NCBI RefSeq assembly: GCF_900115095.1
Contig: NZ_FOVH01000008.1
Span: 124,001-188,000 of the forward strand
Length of the DNA: 64,000 nt
Source of the DNA: Actinomadura madurae
GTDB taxonomy: Bacteria; Actinomycetota; Actinomycetes; Streptosporangiales; Streptosporangiaceae
Reading direction: 5' to 3'
This document shows positions 43,009 through 50,684 of the stretch, piece after piece. How positions within the stretch are numbered: position 1 is the first letter of the stretch; each line of letters starts with the position of its first letter. The translations under genes were made by a program, and so were the position numbers. The notes under the pieces are model-generated. The model was not told where the DNA came from. It saw only the letters and a program-made list of their open reading frames with translations, and ran no database searches.

Positions 43009-43059
43009 ATGCCAGCAAACACCGCGCCGGAGTCTCGTAGCACGTCGTCTAGGCGGTAG
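43009..43059 (+). CDS. Possible 16-residue leader peptide
   Basis: ATG at 43009 encodes MPANTAPESRSTSSRR and a TAG stop at 43057. AGGAGG (42997-43002) sits six bases upstream, the ideal spacing and the best ribosome binding site nearby. The peptide ends 37 bases before the anti-sigma gene start. It is Ser/Arg-rich and resembles nothing I know. It may be a translated leader affecting usfX-sigF or merely part of a repeat element. Confidence 0.3.
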   Translation: MPANTAPESRSTSSRR

Positions 43060-43096
43060 TTTCGAAGGCAGCGGGACCATCCTGCGAGGGAGTGAC

Positions 43097-43525
43097 GTGA
43101 CCGAGGAAACCGCTGCAATGCCGGCAAGTACGAAGCTGTCCGTCCGCGACGTGGTGACGGTGAGGCTGCCCGCCGCGAGCGCCTACCTGTCCGTGCTGCG
43201 GACCGCTACCGCGGGGCTGGCGGCCAGGCTGGACTTCACGCTGGACGAGATAGAGGACCTGCGCATCGCCGTCGACGAGGCGTGCGCGATGCTGCTCGCG
43301 CAGGCGGTGCCAGGTACGGATCTGACCTGCGAGTTCGAGTTGACCGGTGACGCGATGCGGATCTCCGTGTCGGTCCTCACGGTGGACGGCGAGGAGCCCA
43401 GCCGCGACACGTTCGCCTGGACCGTCCTGTCGTCGCTCGCCGGTGAGGTCGACGCCCGGGTGGGCGCCGACGACCGGGTCACGGTGACACTGCAGAAGCG
43501 GCGCGGTGCGGCGGGGGCCCCGTGA
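43097..43525 (+). CDS. Anti-sigma factor, UsfX/RsbW-like
   Basis: 142-residue GHKL-fold anti-sigma factor. The region FTLDEIEDLRIAVDEACAMLL corresponds to the N-box helix, but the usual catalytic Asn is absent; mycobacterial UsfX has the same kind of change (AVDEVC). The C-terminal FAWTVLSSLAGEVDARVGADD also parallels UsfX. It should hold the SigF-type factor encoded next, with which it overlaps by GTGA. GTG at 43097 is preceded by GAGGGAG; an ATG at 43118 is possible. Confidence 0.83.
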   Translation: MTEETAAMPASTKLSVRDVVTVRLPAASAYLSVLRTATAGLAARLDFTLDEIEDLRIAVDEACAMLLAQAVPGTDLTCEFELTGDAMRISVSVLTVDGEEPSRDTFAWTVLSSLAGEVDARVGADDRVTVTLQKRRGAAGAP

Positions 43526-44349
43526 CGGAGAAGACGACCACGGAGCAGACGACCGTCTCCGGCGCGAGTACCGAGCGGTCGGAGAGCGCCGTGCCCGACC
43601 GGGCGCGGGCGCGCGCCCTGTTCGAGCGGCTCACCGAGCTCCCGGAGGGCGACCCGGAGCGCCAGCGCATCCGCGACCAGCTCGTGGAGCTGCACCTGCC
43701 GCTGGTGGAGTACCTCGCCCGCCGGTTCCGCAACAGGGGCGAATGGCTGGACGACCTGATCCAGGTCGCCACCATCGGCCTGATCAAGTCGATCGACCGG
43801 TTCGACCTGGAGCGCGGTGTGGAGTTCTCCACCTACGCCACGCCCACGATCGTCGGTGAGATCAAGCGGCACTTCCGCGACAAGGGCTGGGCGGTGCGGG
43901 TCCCGCGCCGGCTCCAGGAGCTGAAGCTGTCGCTGACGAAGGCGATCAGCGATCTCGCCCAGCGCGAGGGCCGCGCGCCGACGGTCAGCGAGCTGGCCGC
44001 GCACCTGCAGATGAGCGAGGAGGAGGTGCTGGAGGGCCTGGAGTCGGCGAACGCCTACTCCACGGTGTCCCTCGACGCCCCCGACTCCGGCGACGAGGAC
44101 GCCCCCGCGGTGGCCGACTCGCTCGGCATGGTGGACGAGTCGCTGGAGGGCGTGGAGTACCGCGAGTCCCTCAAGCCACTGCTGGAGAAGCTTCCGGCGC
44201 GCGAGAAGAAGATCCTGCTGCTGCGGTTCTTCGGCAACATGACGCAGTCGCAGATCGCCGCCGAGCTCGGCATCTCCCAGATGCACGTGTCCCGGCTGCT
44301 CGCCCGCACGCTGGCGCAGCTCCGGGAGGGCCTGACCGCCGACGAGTGA
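43522..44349 (+). CDS. RNA polymerase sigma factor, SigF/SigB family
   Basis: 275-residue group 3 sigma factor. Region 2 has LVEYLARRFRNRGEWLDDLIQVATIGL and FSTYATPTIVGEIKRHFRDKGWAVRVPRR (given in part); region 3 follows; region 4 has LPAREKKILLLRFFGNMTQSQIAAEL and ISQMHVSRLLART. It directs stress or developmental genes in actinomycetes. The coupled upstream gene is its probable anti-sigma factor. No anti-anti-sigma gene adjoins it. A strong terminator follows. Confidence 0.93.
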   Translation: MTEKTTTEQTTVSGASTERSESAVPDRARARALFERLTELPEGDPERQRIRDQLVELHLPLVEYLARRFRNRGEWLDDLIQVATIGLIKSIDRFDLERGVEFSTYATPTIVGEIKRHFRDKGWAVRVPRRLQELKLSLTKAISDLAQREGRAPTVSELAAHLQMSEEEVLEGLESANAYSTVSLDAPDSGDEDAPAVADSLGMVDESLEGVEYRESLKPLLEKLPAREKKILLLRFFGNMTQSQIAAELGISQMHVSRLLARTLAQLREGLTADE

Positions 44350-44369
44350 GGGCGGGCGAGAAACGTCAC

Positions 44370-44399
44370 GAGGGCCCCGGAGCGTTCTCCGGGGCCCTC
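44370..44399 (+). terminator. Terminator after the sigma factor gene
   Basis: Perfect 13-base stem GAGGGCCCCGGAG / CTCCGGGGCCCTC with a 4-base loop. It probably also serves the convergent membrane-protein gene. Confidence 0.88.
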
Positions 44400-44411
44400 G
44401 GCCGTTTCCGG

Positions 44412-44960
44412 TCAGTCCTTGGTGGGCTGCTCTTTCAGGCGGTCCTTGAGGCGCTGCCCGAGGGAGCGCGGCTCCTTCGCGTCCGTCTCGTCCGCGGCGG
44501 GCGCCTTCCCCGCCTTCGACGCGGTGGCCGGGACGGCGGGCTCACCGCCCTCTCCGTCCTTCTCCTCGTCCCCGTCCTCGTCATGGTCGTAGACGAGCCA
44601 GGCGGTGCTCGGCGGGCTGAGGACGGCGATCAGCGCGAGGACGGCGACGACCGCCATCGGGAGCGCGATCGCGGGACGGTCGCTCTGCCACAGCGACCAG
44701 GCGATCGGCAGCGCGAACAGCTGGGTCAGCACCGTGGGGGCGCGGCTCCACTGGTCGGCGCGCAGCAGGCCGCGGGCGCACGCCAGCATGCCGAGCCCGC
44801 CGGCGAGCGCGAGGACGGTGACCCCGATCGCGCTGGCCGGGTCGACGGCGGCTCCGACGGCGGTCTCGACGCCGGTGAAGACCCCGAAGCCGGCGGCGGC
44901 GAGCCCCTCCGCGGCCTCGAGGGCGGCGGCGGCCCGCACGGTGAAGGGACGCTTGGTCAC
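44412..44960 (-). CDS. Hypothetical membrane protein with acidic tail
   Basis: 182-residue protein with four predicted membrane segments (about residues 10-30, 40-65, 80-95 and 100-125). A charged cytosolic tail follows, with YDHDEDGDEEKDGEGGE and a basic end RSLGQRLKDRLKEQPTKD. Similar small membrane proteins are common in actinomycetes, but the function is unrecognised. GTG at 44960 is chosen because the first helix follows soon after; a start at 44981 is also in frame. Confidence 0.75.
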   Translation of the reverse strand: MTKRPFTVRAAAALEAAEGLAAAGFGVFTGVETAVGAAVDPASAIGVTVLALAGGLGMLACARGLLRADQWSRAPTVLTQLFALPIAWSLWQSDRPAIALPMAVVAVLALIAVLSPPSTAWLVYDHDEDGDEEKDGEGGEPAVPATASKAGKAPAADETDAKEPRSLGQRLKDRLKEQPTKD

Positions 44961-45049
44961 ACCCCGAAACCCTACTCGCACCCGGCCGCGGCCCGTCCCG
45001 GAGGGAAAGGGCCGCCGAACGCGTCCGGAACGATCGATACCCTGGCGCC

Positions 45050-45991
45050 GTGCGCGCTGTGCTCATCGCCAACCCCAAGGCGACCTCCACCTCCCGGCGG
45101 GCCCGCGACATCCTGATGCGGGCCTTCACCGGCGACCTCGACCTCGTCCTCGCCGAGACCGGCCACCGCGGCCACGCGACCGAACTGGCCCGGCAGGCCG
45201 CGGTGGACGGCTACGACGTCGTGATCGCGCTCGGCGGCGACGGGACGGTCAACGAGGCGGTGAACGGGCTGCTCGCCGAGGGGCCGTCCCCGGACCTGCC
45301 GGCGCTGGCGGTGCTGCCGTCCGGGAGCGCGAACGTGTTCGCCCGCGCGCTCGGCCTGCCCGACGACCCGATCGGCTCGACGAAGGCGGTGCTGGAGGCG
45401 CTGCGGGCCGGGCGGCACCGGACGGTCGGGCTCGGCACGGCCCGCCACCCGGGCGGCACCGAGCGGTACTTCACGTTCTGCGCGGGGGTGGGGCTCGACG
45501 CGGAGGTCGTCCGGGAGGTGGAGCGGCGGCGCGCGGCCGGGGTCCGGGCCGACCCGTCGCTGTACGTGCGCACGGCCGTCCGCCATTTCTTCTCCGGCAC
45601 CGACCGGCGGCGTCCCGCGCTGACTTTGGAGCAGCCGGGCCGCCCGCCGAAATCGGGGCTGTTCCTGGCGTTCATCTCCAATACGTCGCCGTGGACTTTC
45701 ATGGGCCGGCTGCCGGTGAATCCGAGTCCGAAGGCGAACTTCTCTCGAGGCCTGGACGTGTTCGGGATGCGTTCCCTGGAGGTGGGCCCGACGGTCGGGG
45801 CGCTGGCCCAGATGCTGACCGCGCGGCACCGCCCCGTGCAGGGTAGGCAGGTGGTGAACGTGCACGACGCGGCGGAGGTCACCCTGTGCGCCGACCGCCC
45901 GGTGGCCTTCCAACTCGACGGCGACTACCTCGGCGAGCACAGGAGCGTGACGTTCCGATCGGTCCCGAAGGCGATCCGCATCGTCATTTGA
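45050..45991 (+). CDS. Diacylglycerol/lipid kinase family protein
   Basis: 313-residue lipid kinase of the DagK/YegS fold. It has VLIANPKATSTSRR, the nucleotide motif VIALGGDGTVNEAVNGLL, LPSGSANVFARALGLP and the closing FQLDGDYLG. In relatives it phosphorylates diacylglycerol or other lipid alcohols at the membrane. The start is GTG at 45050; there is no clear ribosome binding site, and a GATACC -10-like box about ten bases upstream suggests a leaderless transcript. Confidence 0.9.
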   Translation: MRAVLIANPKATSTSRRARDILMRAFTGDLDLVLAETGHRGHATELARQAAVDGYDVVIALGGDGTVNEAVNGLLAEGPSPDLPALAVLPSGSANVFARALGLPDDPIGSTKAVLEALRAGRHRTVGLGTARHPGGTERYFTFCAGVGLDAEVVREVERRRAAGVRADPSLYVRTAVRHFFSGTDRRRPALTLEQPGRPPKSGLFLAFISNTSPWTFMGRLPVNPSPKANFSRGLDVFGMRSLEVGPTVGALAQMLTARHRPVQGRQVVNVHDAAEVTLCADRPVAFQLDGDYLGEHRSVTFRSVPKAIRIVI

Positions 45992-46283
45992 GGACGGCGG
46001 CGTAGCAAGGTGAGAGCCAAGTAACACGGTCGTCCCGCGTATGTGACACATGCGACACCCATACTTTGAGAATCCTTTCTCAAAGGTCTTGCGCCGTCCG
46101 GTACCCCCTGACACGCTCGAAGTGCGCCGATCGACAGAGGGCCCCAACGCCGTAGGTCCCCTGCTCGCAGCGCCGCCGAACAACCACCCCTGGACCTGGC
46201 CACCGCCACCCCGGGCGTTCGCGACATGTGAAACCGTTCACAAGTGTGGTGTGTCTCCACCACCTGACGAAGGAGTGGACCGC
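45992..46283 (+). promoter_or_regulatory. whiB1 upstream region
   Basis: 292 bases without a gene. It contains a palindrome TTTGAGA-ATCCTT-TCTCAAA (46065-46084), a half-conserved GTGACACATGCGACAC (about 46043-46058), and the exact CRP-type site at 46227-46242. AAGGAG at 46270-46275 is the ribosome binding site. Confidence 0.55.
46227..46242 (+). promoter_or_regulatory. CRP-type binding site upstream of whiB1
   Basis: TGTGA-AACCGT-TCACA matches the TGTGA-N6-TCACA CRP consensus exactly, 42 bases before the whiB1 start. Mycobacterial whiB1 is known to be controlled by the cAMP receptor protein, so a conserved circuit is plausible. Confidence 0.72.
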
Positions 46284-46538
46284 ATGGACTGGCGCCACCG
46301 CGCAGCCTGCCGTGACGTGGACCCCGAGCTGTTCTTCCCCATCGGCAACACCGGGCCCGCGATCCTGCAGATCGAGGAGGCCAAGCAGGTGTGCCGGCGT
46401 TGCGACGTCAGCGACGCCTGCCTCCGCTGGGCGCTGGAGTCCGGCCAGGACTCGGGCGTCTGGGGCGGCATGGGCGAGGACGAGCGCCGCGCCCTGAAGC
46501 GCCGGGCGTCCCGCGCGCGCACCCGCGCCCGCATCTGA
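46284..46538 (+). CDS. whiB1: WhiB-family redox-sensing regulator WhiB1/WblE
   Basis: 84-residue WhiB-like protein. Cys9, Cys37, Cys40 and Cys46 (CRDVDPELFFP; CRRCDVSDAC) bind a [4Fe-4S] cluster that senses nitric oxide or oxygen. GVWGGMGEDERRALKRR is the beta-turn and basic DNA-contact tail. The N-terminal MDWRHRAACRDVDPELFFPI and GNTGPAILQIEEAKQVC mark the WhiB1/WblE subgroup, which in mycobacteria binds the primary sigma factor and is essential. Confidence 0.95.
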   Translation: MDWRHRAACRDVDPELFFPIGNTGPAILQIEEAKQVCRRCDVSDACLRWALESGQDSGVWGGMGEDERRALKRRASRARTRARI

Positions 46539-46585
46539 ACTTCCTGTTCCAAGCGCAGTAACGGCTCGCGCCGTACTGACGACAT

Positions 46586-46617
46586 CGGCCCCGGCCCCTC
46601 AGTTCCGGCCGGGGCCG
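46586..46617. terminator. Bidirectional terminator, whiB1 / pdtaS
   Basis: Perfect 11-base stem CGGCCCCGGCC / GGCCGGGGCCG with a 10-base loop. It overlaps the last codons of the convergent sensor-kinase gene. Confidence 0.78.
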
Positions 46618-48284
46618 TGGTGATGGTCCAGGGGGATGTCGACGACGACCTCGGTGCCGCCGCCGGGGCGCGGGCGGAAGTCGAGACGGCCGCCGAGCTC
46701 CCCGACGATCAGCGTCCGGACGATCTGCAGGCCCAGGCTGTTGCTGCTCTCCACGTCGAAGTCCTCCGGCAGCCCCACGCCGTCGTCGGCGACGATCGTC
46801 ACGAGGCGCCGCCCCACCGGGGGCGCGTCGCCGGACGCCCGGGGCCCGTCGCCGCCGGTGGTCCGGGGCTCGTCCGCGCCGGGCGCGGGCCACTCGCCCC
46901 AGACCGGGACGCCGCCCGGGTCGCGGGGCGTCTCGCCCTCGCCGTAGCGGTGCGCGACGACCTCCAGCGTCCCGAACCGGTGGGTGAGCCCGTGTTCGAG
47001 GGCGTTCTGCAGCAGCTCGGTGAGCGCCATCGCCAGCGGGGTCGCGACCTCGGCGGGCAGGACGCCGAAGCTGCCGGTGCGCTTCGGCGCCACCTTCGTC
47101 TCCGGCGTGGACACCTCCCCCGCCATCGTGATCACCCGGTCGGCGATGTCGTCGAAGTCGATCAGCTCGTCGGGGGTGTGCGACAGCGTCTCGTGCACGA
47201 TCGCGATGGACCCCACGCGCCGGACGGCCTCGTCCAGCGCGGCCCGCCCCTCCGGGATGCGCAGCCGGCGGGCCTGCAGCCGCAGCAGCGCGGCGACCGT
47301 CTGCAGGTTGTTCTTCACCCGGTGGTGGATCTCCCGGATGGTGGCGTCCTTGGTCATCAGCTCCCGGTCCCGCCACCGCAGCTCGGTGACGTCCCGGCAC
47401 AGCACCACCGCGCCGATCCGCGTCCCGCCGACGACCAGCGGGATCGTCCGCAGCTGCATGACCGACCCGCGCGACTCGACCTCCACCTCGCGCGGCGCCC
47501 GGCCGGACAGCACGACGCTGAGCGCCTCCTCCATCGGCTCGCCGGTGTCGCACAGGTCGGCGGTGACCTGCCCGAGCGCCTCGCCGACCAGGTCCGCGGG
47601 GAAGCCGAGCCGCCGGTACGCCGACTGCGCGTTCGGGCTCGCGTAGGTGACCTTTCCGGCCCGGTCCAGCCGCATCAGCCCGTCGCCGACGCGCGGCGAG
47701 CGGACCAGGTTCGGCTCCTCGCCCGGCACCGGGAACCGCCCCTCGGAGATCATCGTGGCGAGGTCGCTGGCGCTCTGCAGGTAGGTCAGCTCCAGCCGGG
47801 ACGGCGTGCGCGCCGAGCTGAGGTTCGTGCTGCGCTGGATCACCCCGAGCACCTTGGCGCCGCGCCGGACCGGGATCGACTCCTCCCGGACCGGGATGCC
47901 GCTGCCCCACTCCGGGTCGCCCTCCCGCACGATCCGGCGCTCCCGCCACGCGACGTCGATCAGCTTGCGCCGCTCCGTCCGGACGACCTTGCCGACGAGG
48001 TCCTCCGGGTAGGCGGTCGGGCCGGTCGTCGGGCGCATCTGCGCGATCGCCACCCAGCCGGGGACGACCTCCCCGGTGTCGAGGGCGGGCCGCTTGCCGC
48101 GGCCGGGACGCGACGTCCCGTCGGCGGGCAGCGCGTCCGCCGACCGCAGCGGCACCCACAGCAGCAGGTCCGCGAACGACAGGTCGGCCAGCAGCTGCCA
48201 GTCCGAGACCAGCGCGTGCAGCCACTCCAGATCGGTGTCGGTCAGATCGGTGTGATCGCGGACCAGATCGGTCAAGGTAGGCAC
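46599..48284 (-). CDS. pdtaS: PdtaS-like sensor histidine kinase
   Basis: 561-residue cytosolic kinase. A GAF-like domain at about 1-190 begins PTLTDLVRDHTDLTDTDLEWL and has WQLLADLSFADLLLWVP. A PAS domain follows at about 205-320 (GLMRLDRAGKVTYASPNAQ). Then comes a HisKA_2 helix with IREIHHRVKNNLQTVAALLRLQ (phospho-acceptor His) and a HATPase with TELLQNALEHGL and NSLGLQIVRTL. This matches mycobacterial PdtaS, whose partner PdtaR is an ANTAR response regulator binding RNA; no PdtaR gene is in the window. A loop of about 45 residues rich in Pro/Gly/Asp interrupts the HATPase domain. GTG at 48284 gives an N-terminus like PdtaS; an ATG at 48302 is possible. Confidence 0.88.
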   Translation of the reverse strand: MPTLTDLVRDHTDLTDTDLEWLHALVSDWQLLADLSFADLLLWVPLRSADALPADGTSRPGRGKRPALDTGEVVPGWVAIAQMRPTTGPTAYPEDLVGKVVRTERRKLIDVAWRERRIVREGDPEWGSGIPVREESIPVRRGAKVLGVIQRSTNLSSARTPSRLELTYLQSASDLATMISEGRFPVPGEEPNLVRSPRVGDGLMRLDRAGKVTYASPNAQSAYRRLGFPADLVGEALGQVTADLCDTGEPMEEALSVVLSGRAPREVEVESRGSVMQLRTIPLVVGGTRIGAVVLCRDVTELRWRDRELMTKDATIREIHHRVKNNLQTVAALLRLQARRLRIPEGRAALDEAVRRVGSIAIVHETLSHTPDELIDFDDIADRVITMAGEVSTPETKVAPKRTGSFGVLPAEVATPLAMALTELLQNALEHGLTHRFGTLEVVAHRYGEGETPRDPGGVPVWGEWPAPGADEPRTTGGDGPRASGDAPPVGRRLVTIVADDGVGLPEDFDVESSNSLGLQIVRTLIVGELGGRLDFRPRPGGGTEVVVDIPLDHHHGPGRN

Positions 48285-48359
48285 GCGACCATCATCGCCC
48301 ATCGTTCCTGGTGCGGGGGCGGGTGCCCCGCGCCCCGCGCGACCTGGCAGGATCCACGC

Positions 48360-49535
48360 ATGACCGCAGGAGCAGACCCCCTGGCGCGGCTCCGGGACGC
48401 GGCCGCGCGGCGCGCCGAAGCCGGGCTGCGCCGCACGCTGCGCCCCCGCCCCCGCCCCCGCCCCGACGGGCTCACCGACCTGGCGTCCAACGACTACCTG
48501 GGCCTCGCCGGCGACCCCCGGCTGGCCGAGGGCGCGGCGGCCGCCGCCCGCGCGTGGGGCACCGGCTCCACCGGATCGCGCCTGGTCACCGGGACGACCG
48601 AGCTGCACGCCGAGCTGGACCGCCGGCTCGCCGCGTTCACCGGGAGCGCCGCCGGCCTGGTGTTCTCCTCCGGCTTCCTGGCCAACCTCGGCGCCGTCAC
48701 CGCCCTCGCCGGCCCCGGCACGCTCGTGCTGTCCGACCAGGTCAACCACGCCTCGATCGTGGACGCGTGCCGGCTGTCGCGGGCCCGCGTCGTGATCGTC
48801 CCGCACCGGGACACCGCCGCCGTCGAGCAGGCCCTCGCCGAGCGCGAGGAGGACGACGCCCTCGTGGTCACCGACGCGGTGTTCTCCGTGGACGGCGACC
48901 TGGCCCCGCTGGCCGCCCTGCACGCGGCCGTCCGGGCGCACGGCGCGCTGCTCGTGATCGACGAGGCGCACGCGCTCGGCGTCGTCGGCGACGGCGGCCG
49001 GGGCGCCGCGCACGCGGCCGGGCTCGCCGGCGAACCCGACGTGGTCCTCACCCTCACCCTGTCCAAGTCGCTCGGCTCCCAGGGCGGCGCGGTGCTCGGC
49101 GCCCCGGAGGTGATCGACACGCTCGTCGACACCGGGCGGTCGTTCATCTTCGACACCGGGCTGAACCCCCCGGCCGCCGGCGCCGCGCTCGCCGCGCTGG
49201 ACGTCCTCGAATCCGAGCCGGGGCTGCCGGGCCGCGCGCGCGACCGCGCGGTCCGGCTGGCGGAGCTCGCGGCCGGTTCCGGCCTGGAGACCACCGACCC
49301 GGCCGCGGCCGTGGTCCCGGTGTTCCTGGGCGAGCCGCAGGCCGCCGTCCGGGCCGCCGCGATCTGCGCTGAGCACGGTCTCCGCGTCGGATGCTTCCGT
49401 CCGCCGTCCGTCCCGAAGGGCCGCGCGTGCCTCCGCCTCACCGCCCGCGCCACCCTCGGCGAGGCCGACCTCACACGCCTCCGGGCGGCCCTGGCCGAAG
49501 TGGCGTGTTCTACCGCCCGTAGTCTTCACACATAA
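48360..49535 (+). CDS. bioF: 8-amino-7-oxononanoate synthase
   Basis: 391-residue PLP enzyme of biotin synthesis, joining pimeloyl thioester and alanine. It has LASNDYLGLAGDP, TGSTGSRLVTG, VFSSGFLANLG, IDEAHALGVVG, and the PLP lysine in LTLSKSLGSQGGAVLG. Length is normal for BioF. An Arg/Pro repeat (RPRPRPRP) lies at about residues 28-36. It is divergent from pdtaS, and the bioDB pair lies 1 kb further on the other strand. No bioA is in the window. Confidence 0.92.
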   Translation: MTAGADPLARLRDAAARRAEAGLRRTLRPRPRPRPDGLTDLASNDYLGLAGDPRLAEGAAAAARAWGTGSTGSRLVTGTTELHAELDRRLAAFTGSAAGLVFSSGFLANLGAVTALAGPGTLVLSDQVNHASIVDACRLSRARVVIVPHRDTAAVEQALAEREEDDALVVTDAVFSVDGDLAPLAALHAAVRAHGALLVIDEAHALGVVGDGGRGAAHAAGLAGEPDVVLTLTLSKSLGSQGGAVLGAPEVIDTLVDTGRSFIFDTGLNPPAAGAALAALDVLESEPGLPGRARDRAVRLAELAAGSGLETTDPAAAVVPVFLGEPQAAVRAAAICAEHGLRVGCFRPPSVPKGRACLRLTARATLGEADLTRLRAALAEVACSTARSLHT

Positions 49536-49571
49536 CATCGGGAGAACCCGTGATGAACGTGAGGAGATGCC

Positions 49572-50375
49572 GTGACGGAGGTCAGGGGCGGGCCCCGGCA
49601 CGGGGGCGGATTCGAGCACGGGTACGACCGGACGTCGCTCGGCGACCTCGGTAAGCGCCACCCGAACCAGGCACCCCGGATCCCCAAGTACTACAAGCTC
49701 AAAGAGCTGCTGGTCGAGCTCATCCAGTCGCTGCCGGCCGGCAGCCCGCTGCCGCCCGAGCGGACGCTCGCCGAGAGGTACGAGACGTCCCGCACCACCG
49801 TGCGCCAGGCCCTCGCCGAACTCGTCGTCGAAGGACGCCTCCAGCGCATCCAGGGCAAGGGCACCTTCGTCGCCAAGCCGAAGGTCGCGCAGGAGCTCCA
49901 GCTCGTCAGCTACACCGAGGACATGCGGCACCACGGCCTGCGCCCCGAGACCCGCATCCTGGAGGCCGGCTACGTCAGCGCCGACGAGCGGCTGGCCACC
50001 CTCCTCTGCATCCGTCCGGGCGGGCGCGTCCTGCGCGTCCACCGGCTCCGCCTCGCCGACGGCGAGCCCATGTCGATCGACACGTCCCACCTCCCGGCCC
50101 GCCGCTTCCCCGGCCTGCGCCGCGAGCTCCCCCGCCACCACTCCCTGTACGAGACGCTCGCCACCGCCTACGACGTCCACCTCACCGAGGCGGAGGAGAC
50201 GATCGAGACCGTCCTCGCCACCCCGCACGACGCCCAGCTCCTGGGCGTGGACGTCGGCCTGCCGATGCTCCTCCTTTCCCGCCACGCCTTCGACACCACG
50301 GGCCAGCCGGTCGAGTGGGCCCAGTCCCTCTACCGGGGCGACCGCTACAAGTTCATCACCCGCCTCAGCCGCTGA
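49572..50375 (+). CDS. GntR-family regulator with UTRA domain
   Basis: 267-residue HutC-subfamily repressor. The winged helix (about 38-105) has YYKLKELLVELIQSLPAGSPL and YETSRTTVRQALAELVVEG, and a UTRA ligand domain follows (about 120-262) with AQELQLVSYTEDMRHHGLRP and LPMLLLSRHAF. It resembles DasR/NagR-type regulators that sense aminosugar phosphates. The basic N-terminal extension of about 35 residues is unusual. The gene is 36 bases after bioF, so it may be cotranscribed, although a biotin link is not expected for the family. Confidence 0.88.
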   Translation: MTEVRGGPRHGGGFEHGYDRTSLGDLGKRHPNQAPRIPKYYKLKELLVELIQSLPAGSPLPPERTLAERYETSRTTVRQALAELVVEGRLQRIQGKGTFVAKPKVAQELQLVSYTEDMRHHGLRPETRILEAGYVSADERLATLLCIRPGGRVLRVHRLRLADGEPMSIDTSHLPARRFPGLRRELPRHHSLYETLATAYDVHLTEAEETIETVLATPHDAQLLGVDVGLPMLLLSRHAFDTTGQPVEWAQSLYRGDRYKFITRLSR

Positions 50376-50486
50376 CCTCCGCGCGAGCCGGAGCTTTCGA
50401 CCACAGTTTCGAAGGATCCGGCTACGCTGGGTGCACCCCTTCTCTACGACGACCGCGAGCAGATCGTGAGGGAGGAGTCACGCGGC

Positions 50487-50684
50487 GTGAAAGTCCTGAC
50501 AGACGAAGAATGGGATTTCGGAGAGCCGATCCACCTGCCCGAGCCGTTCGGCATCGAGATCGACCGGTCGCTGGAGGCCGTGGAAAGCGTGACCGGCTAT
50601 GTCCTAGAGGGTCTGGCTGAGGGCCTTGATGGGCATCTGGAGGTCGGTCAGGAGGTCCAGGTCCTTCTGGGCGGGGCGGCCTAG
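50487..50684 (+). pseudogene. Short gene or remnant with Uma2-like motif
   Basis: GTG at 50487 with GGAGGAG (50471-50477) nine bases upstream encodes about 65 residues beginning MKVLTDEEWDFGEPIHLPEPF and GIEIDRS. LPEPFGIEID resembles the C-terminal motif of Uma2 (DUF820) nucleases, but the nuclease domain itself is absent. The last 80 bases run antisense into bioB, and that part is GC-rich filler. It is probably a short real gene or a remnant whose end was lost; a frameshift or rearrangement next to bioB could explain it. Confidence 0.35.

Larger units (their letters stand above)
42747..43096. other. Repeat-rich 350-base leader before usfX-sigF
   Basis: No full-sized gene. It contains a kinase terminator hairpin (42748-42780), two copies of the palindrome GCGATCGC (about 42829 and 42907), a small stem AGGGTC / GACCCT (about 42844-42866), and an imperfect direct repeat of about 32 bases: GCCCGAAGGAGGAG-type starts near 42946 and 42991, both followed by TGC..(A)AAACAC. 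Each copy carries a strong ribosome-binding-site core. Only the second is followed by an ATG. No sigma-B-type promoter (GTTT / GGGTAT) was found. Confidence 0.5.

Noticed and set aside
43019..43096. Sigma-B/F-type autoregulatory promoter before usfX
   Set aside because: GTTTCG and GGGACC occur but are far too close together to form a -35/-10 pair.
44346..45116. 256-codon rightward frame after the sigma factor gene
   Set aside because: Begins in the terminator and is antisense to the membrane protein gene; Gly/Arg-rich with no domain.
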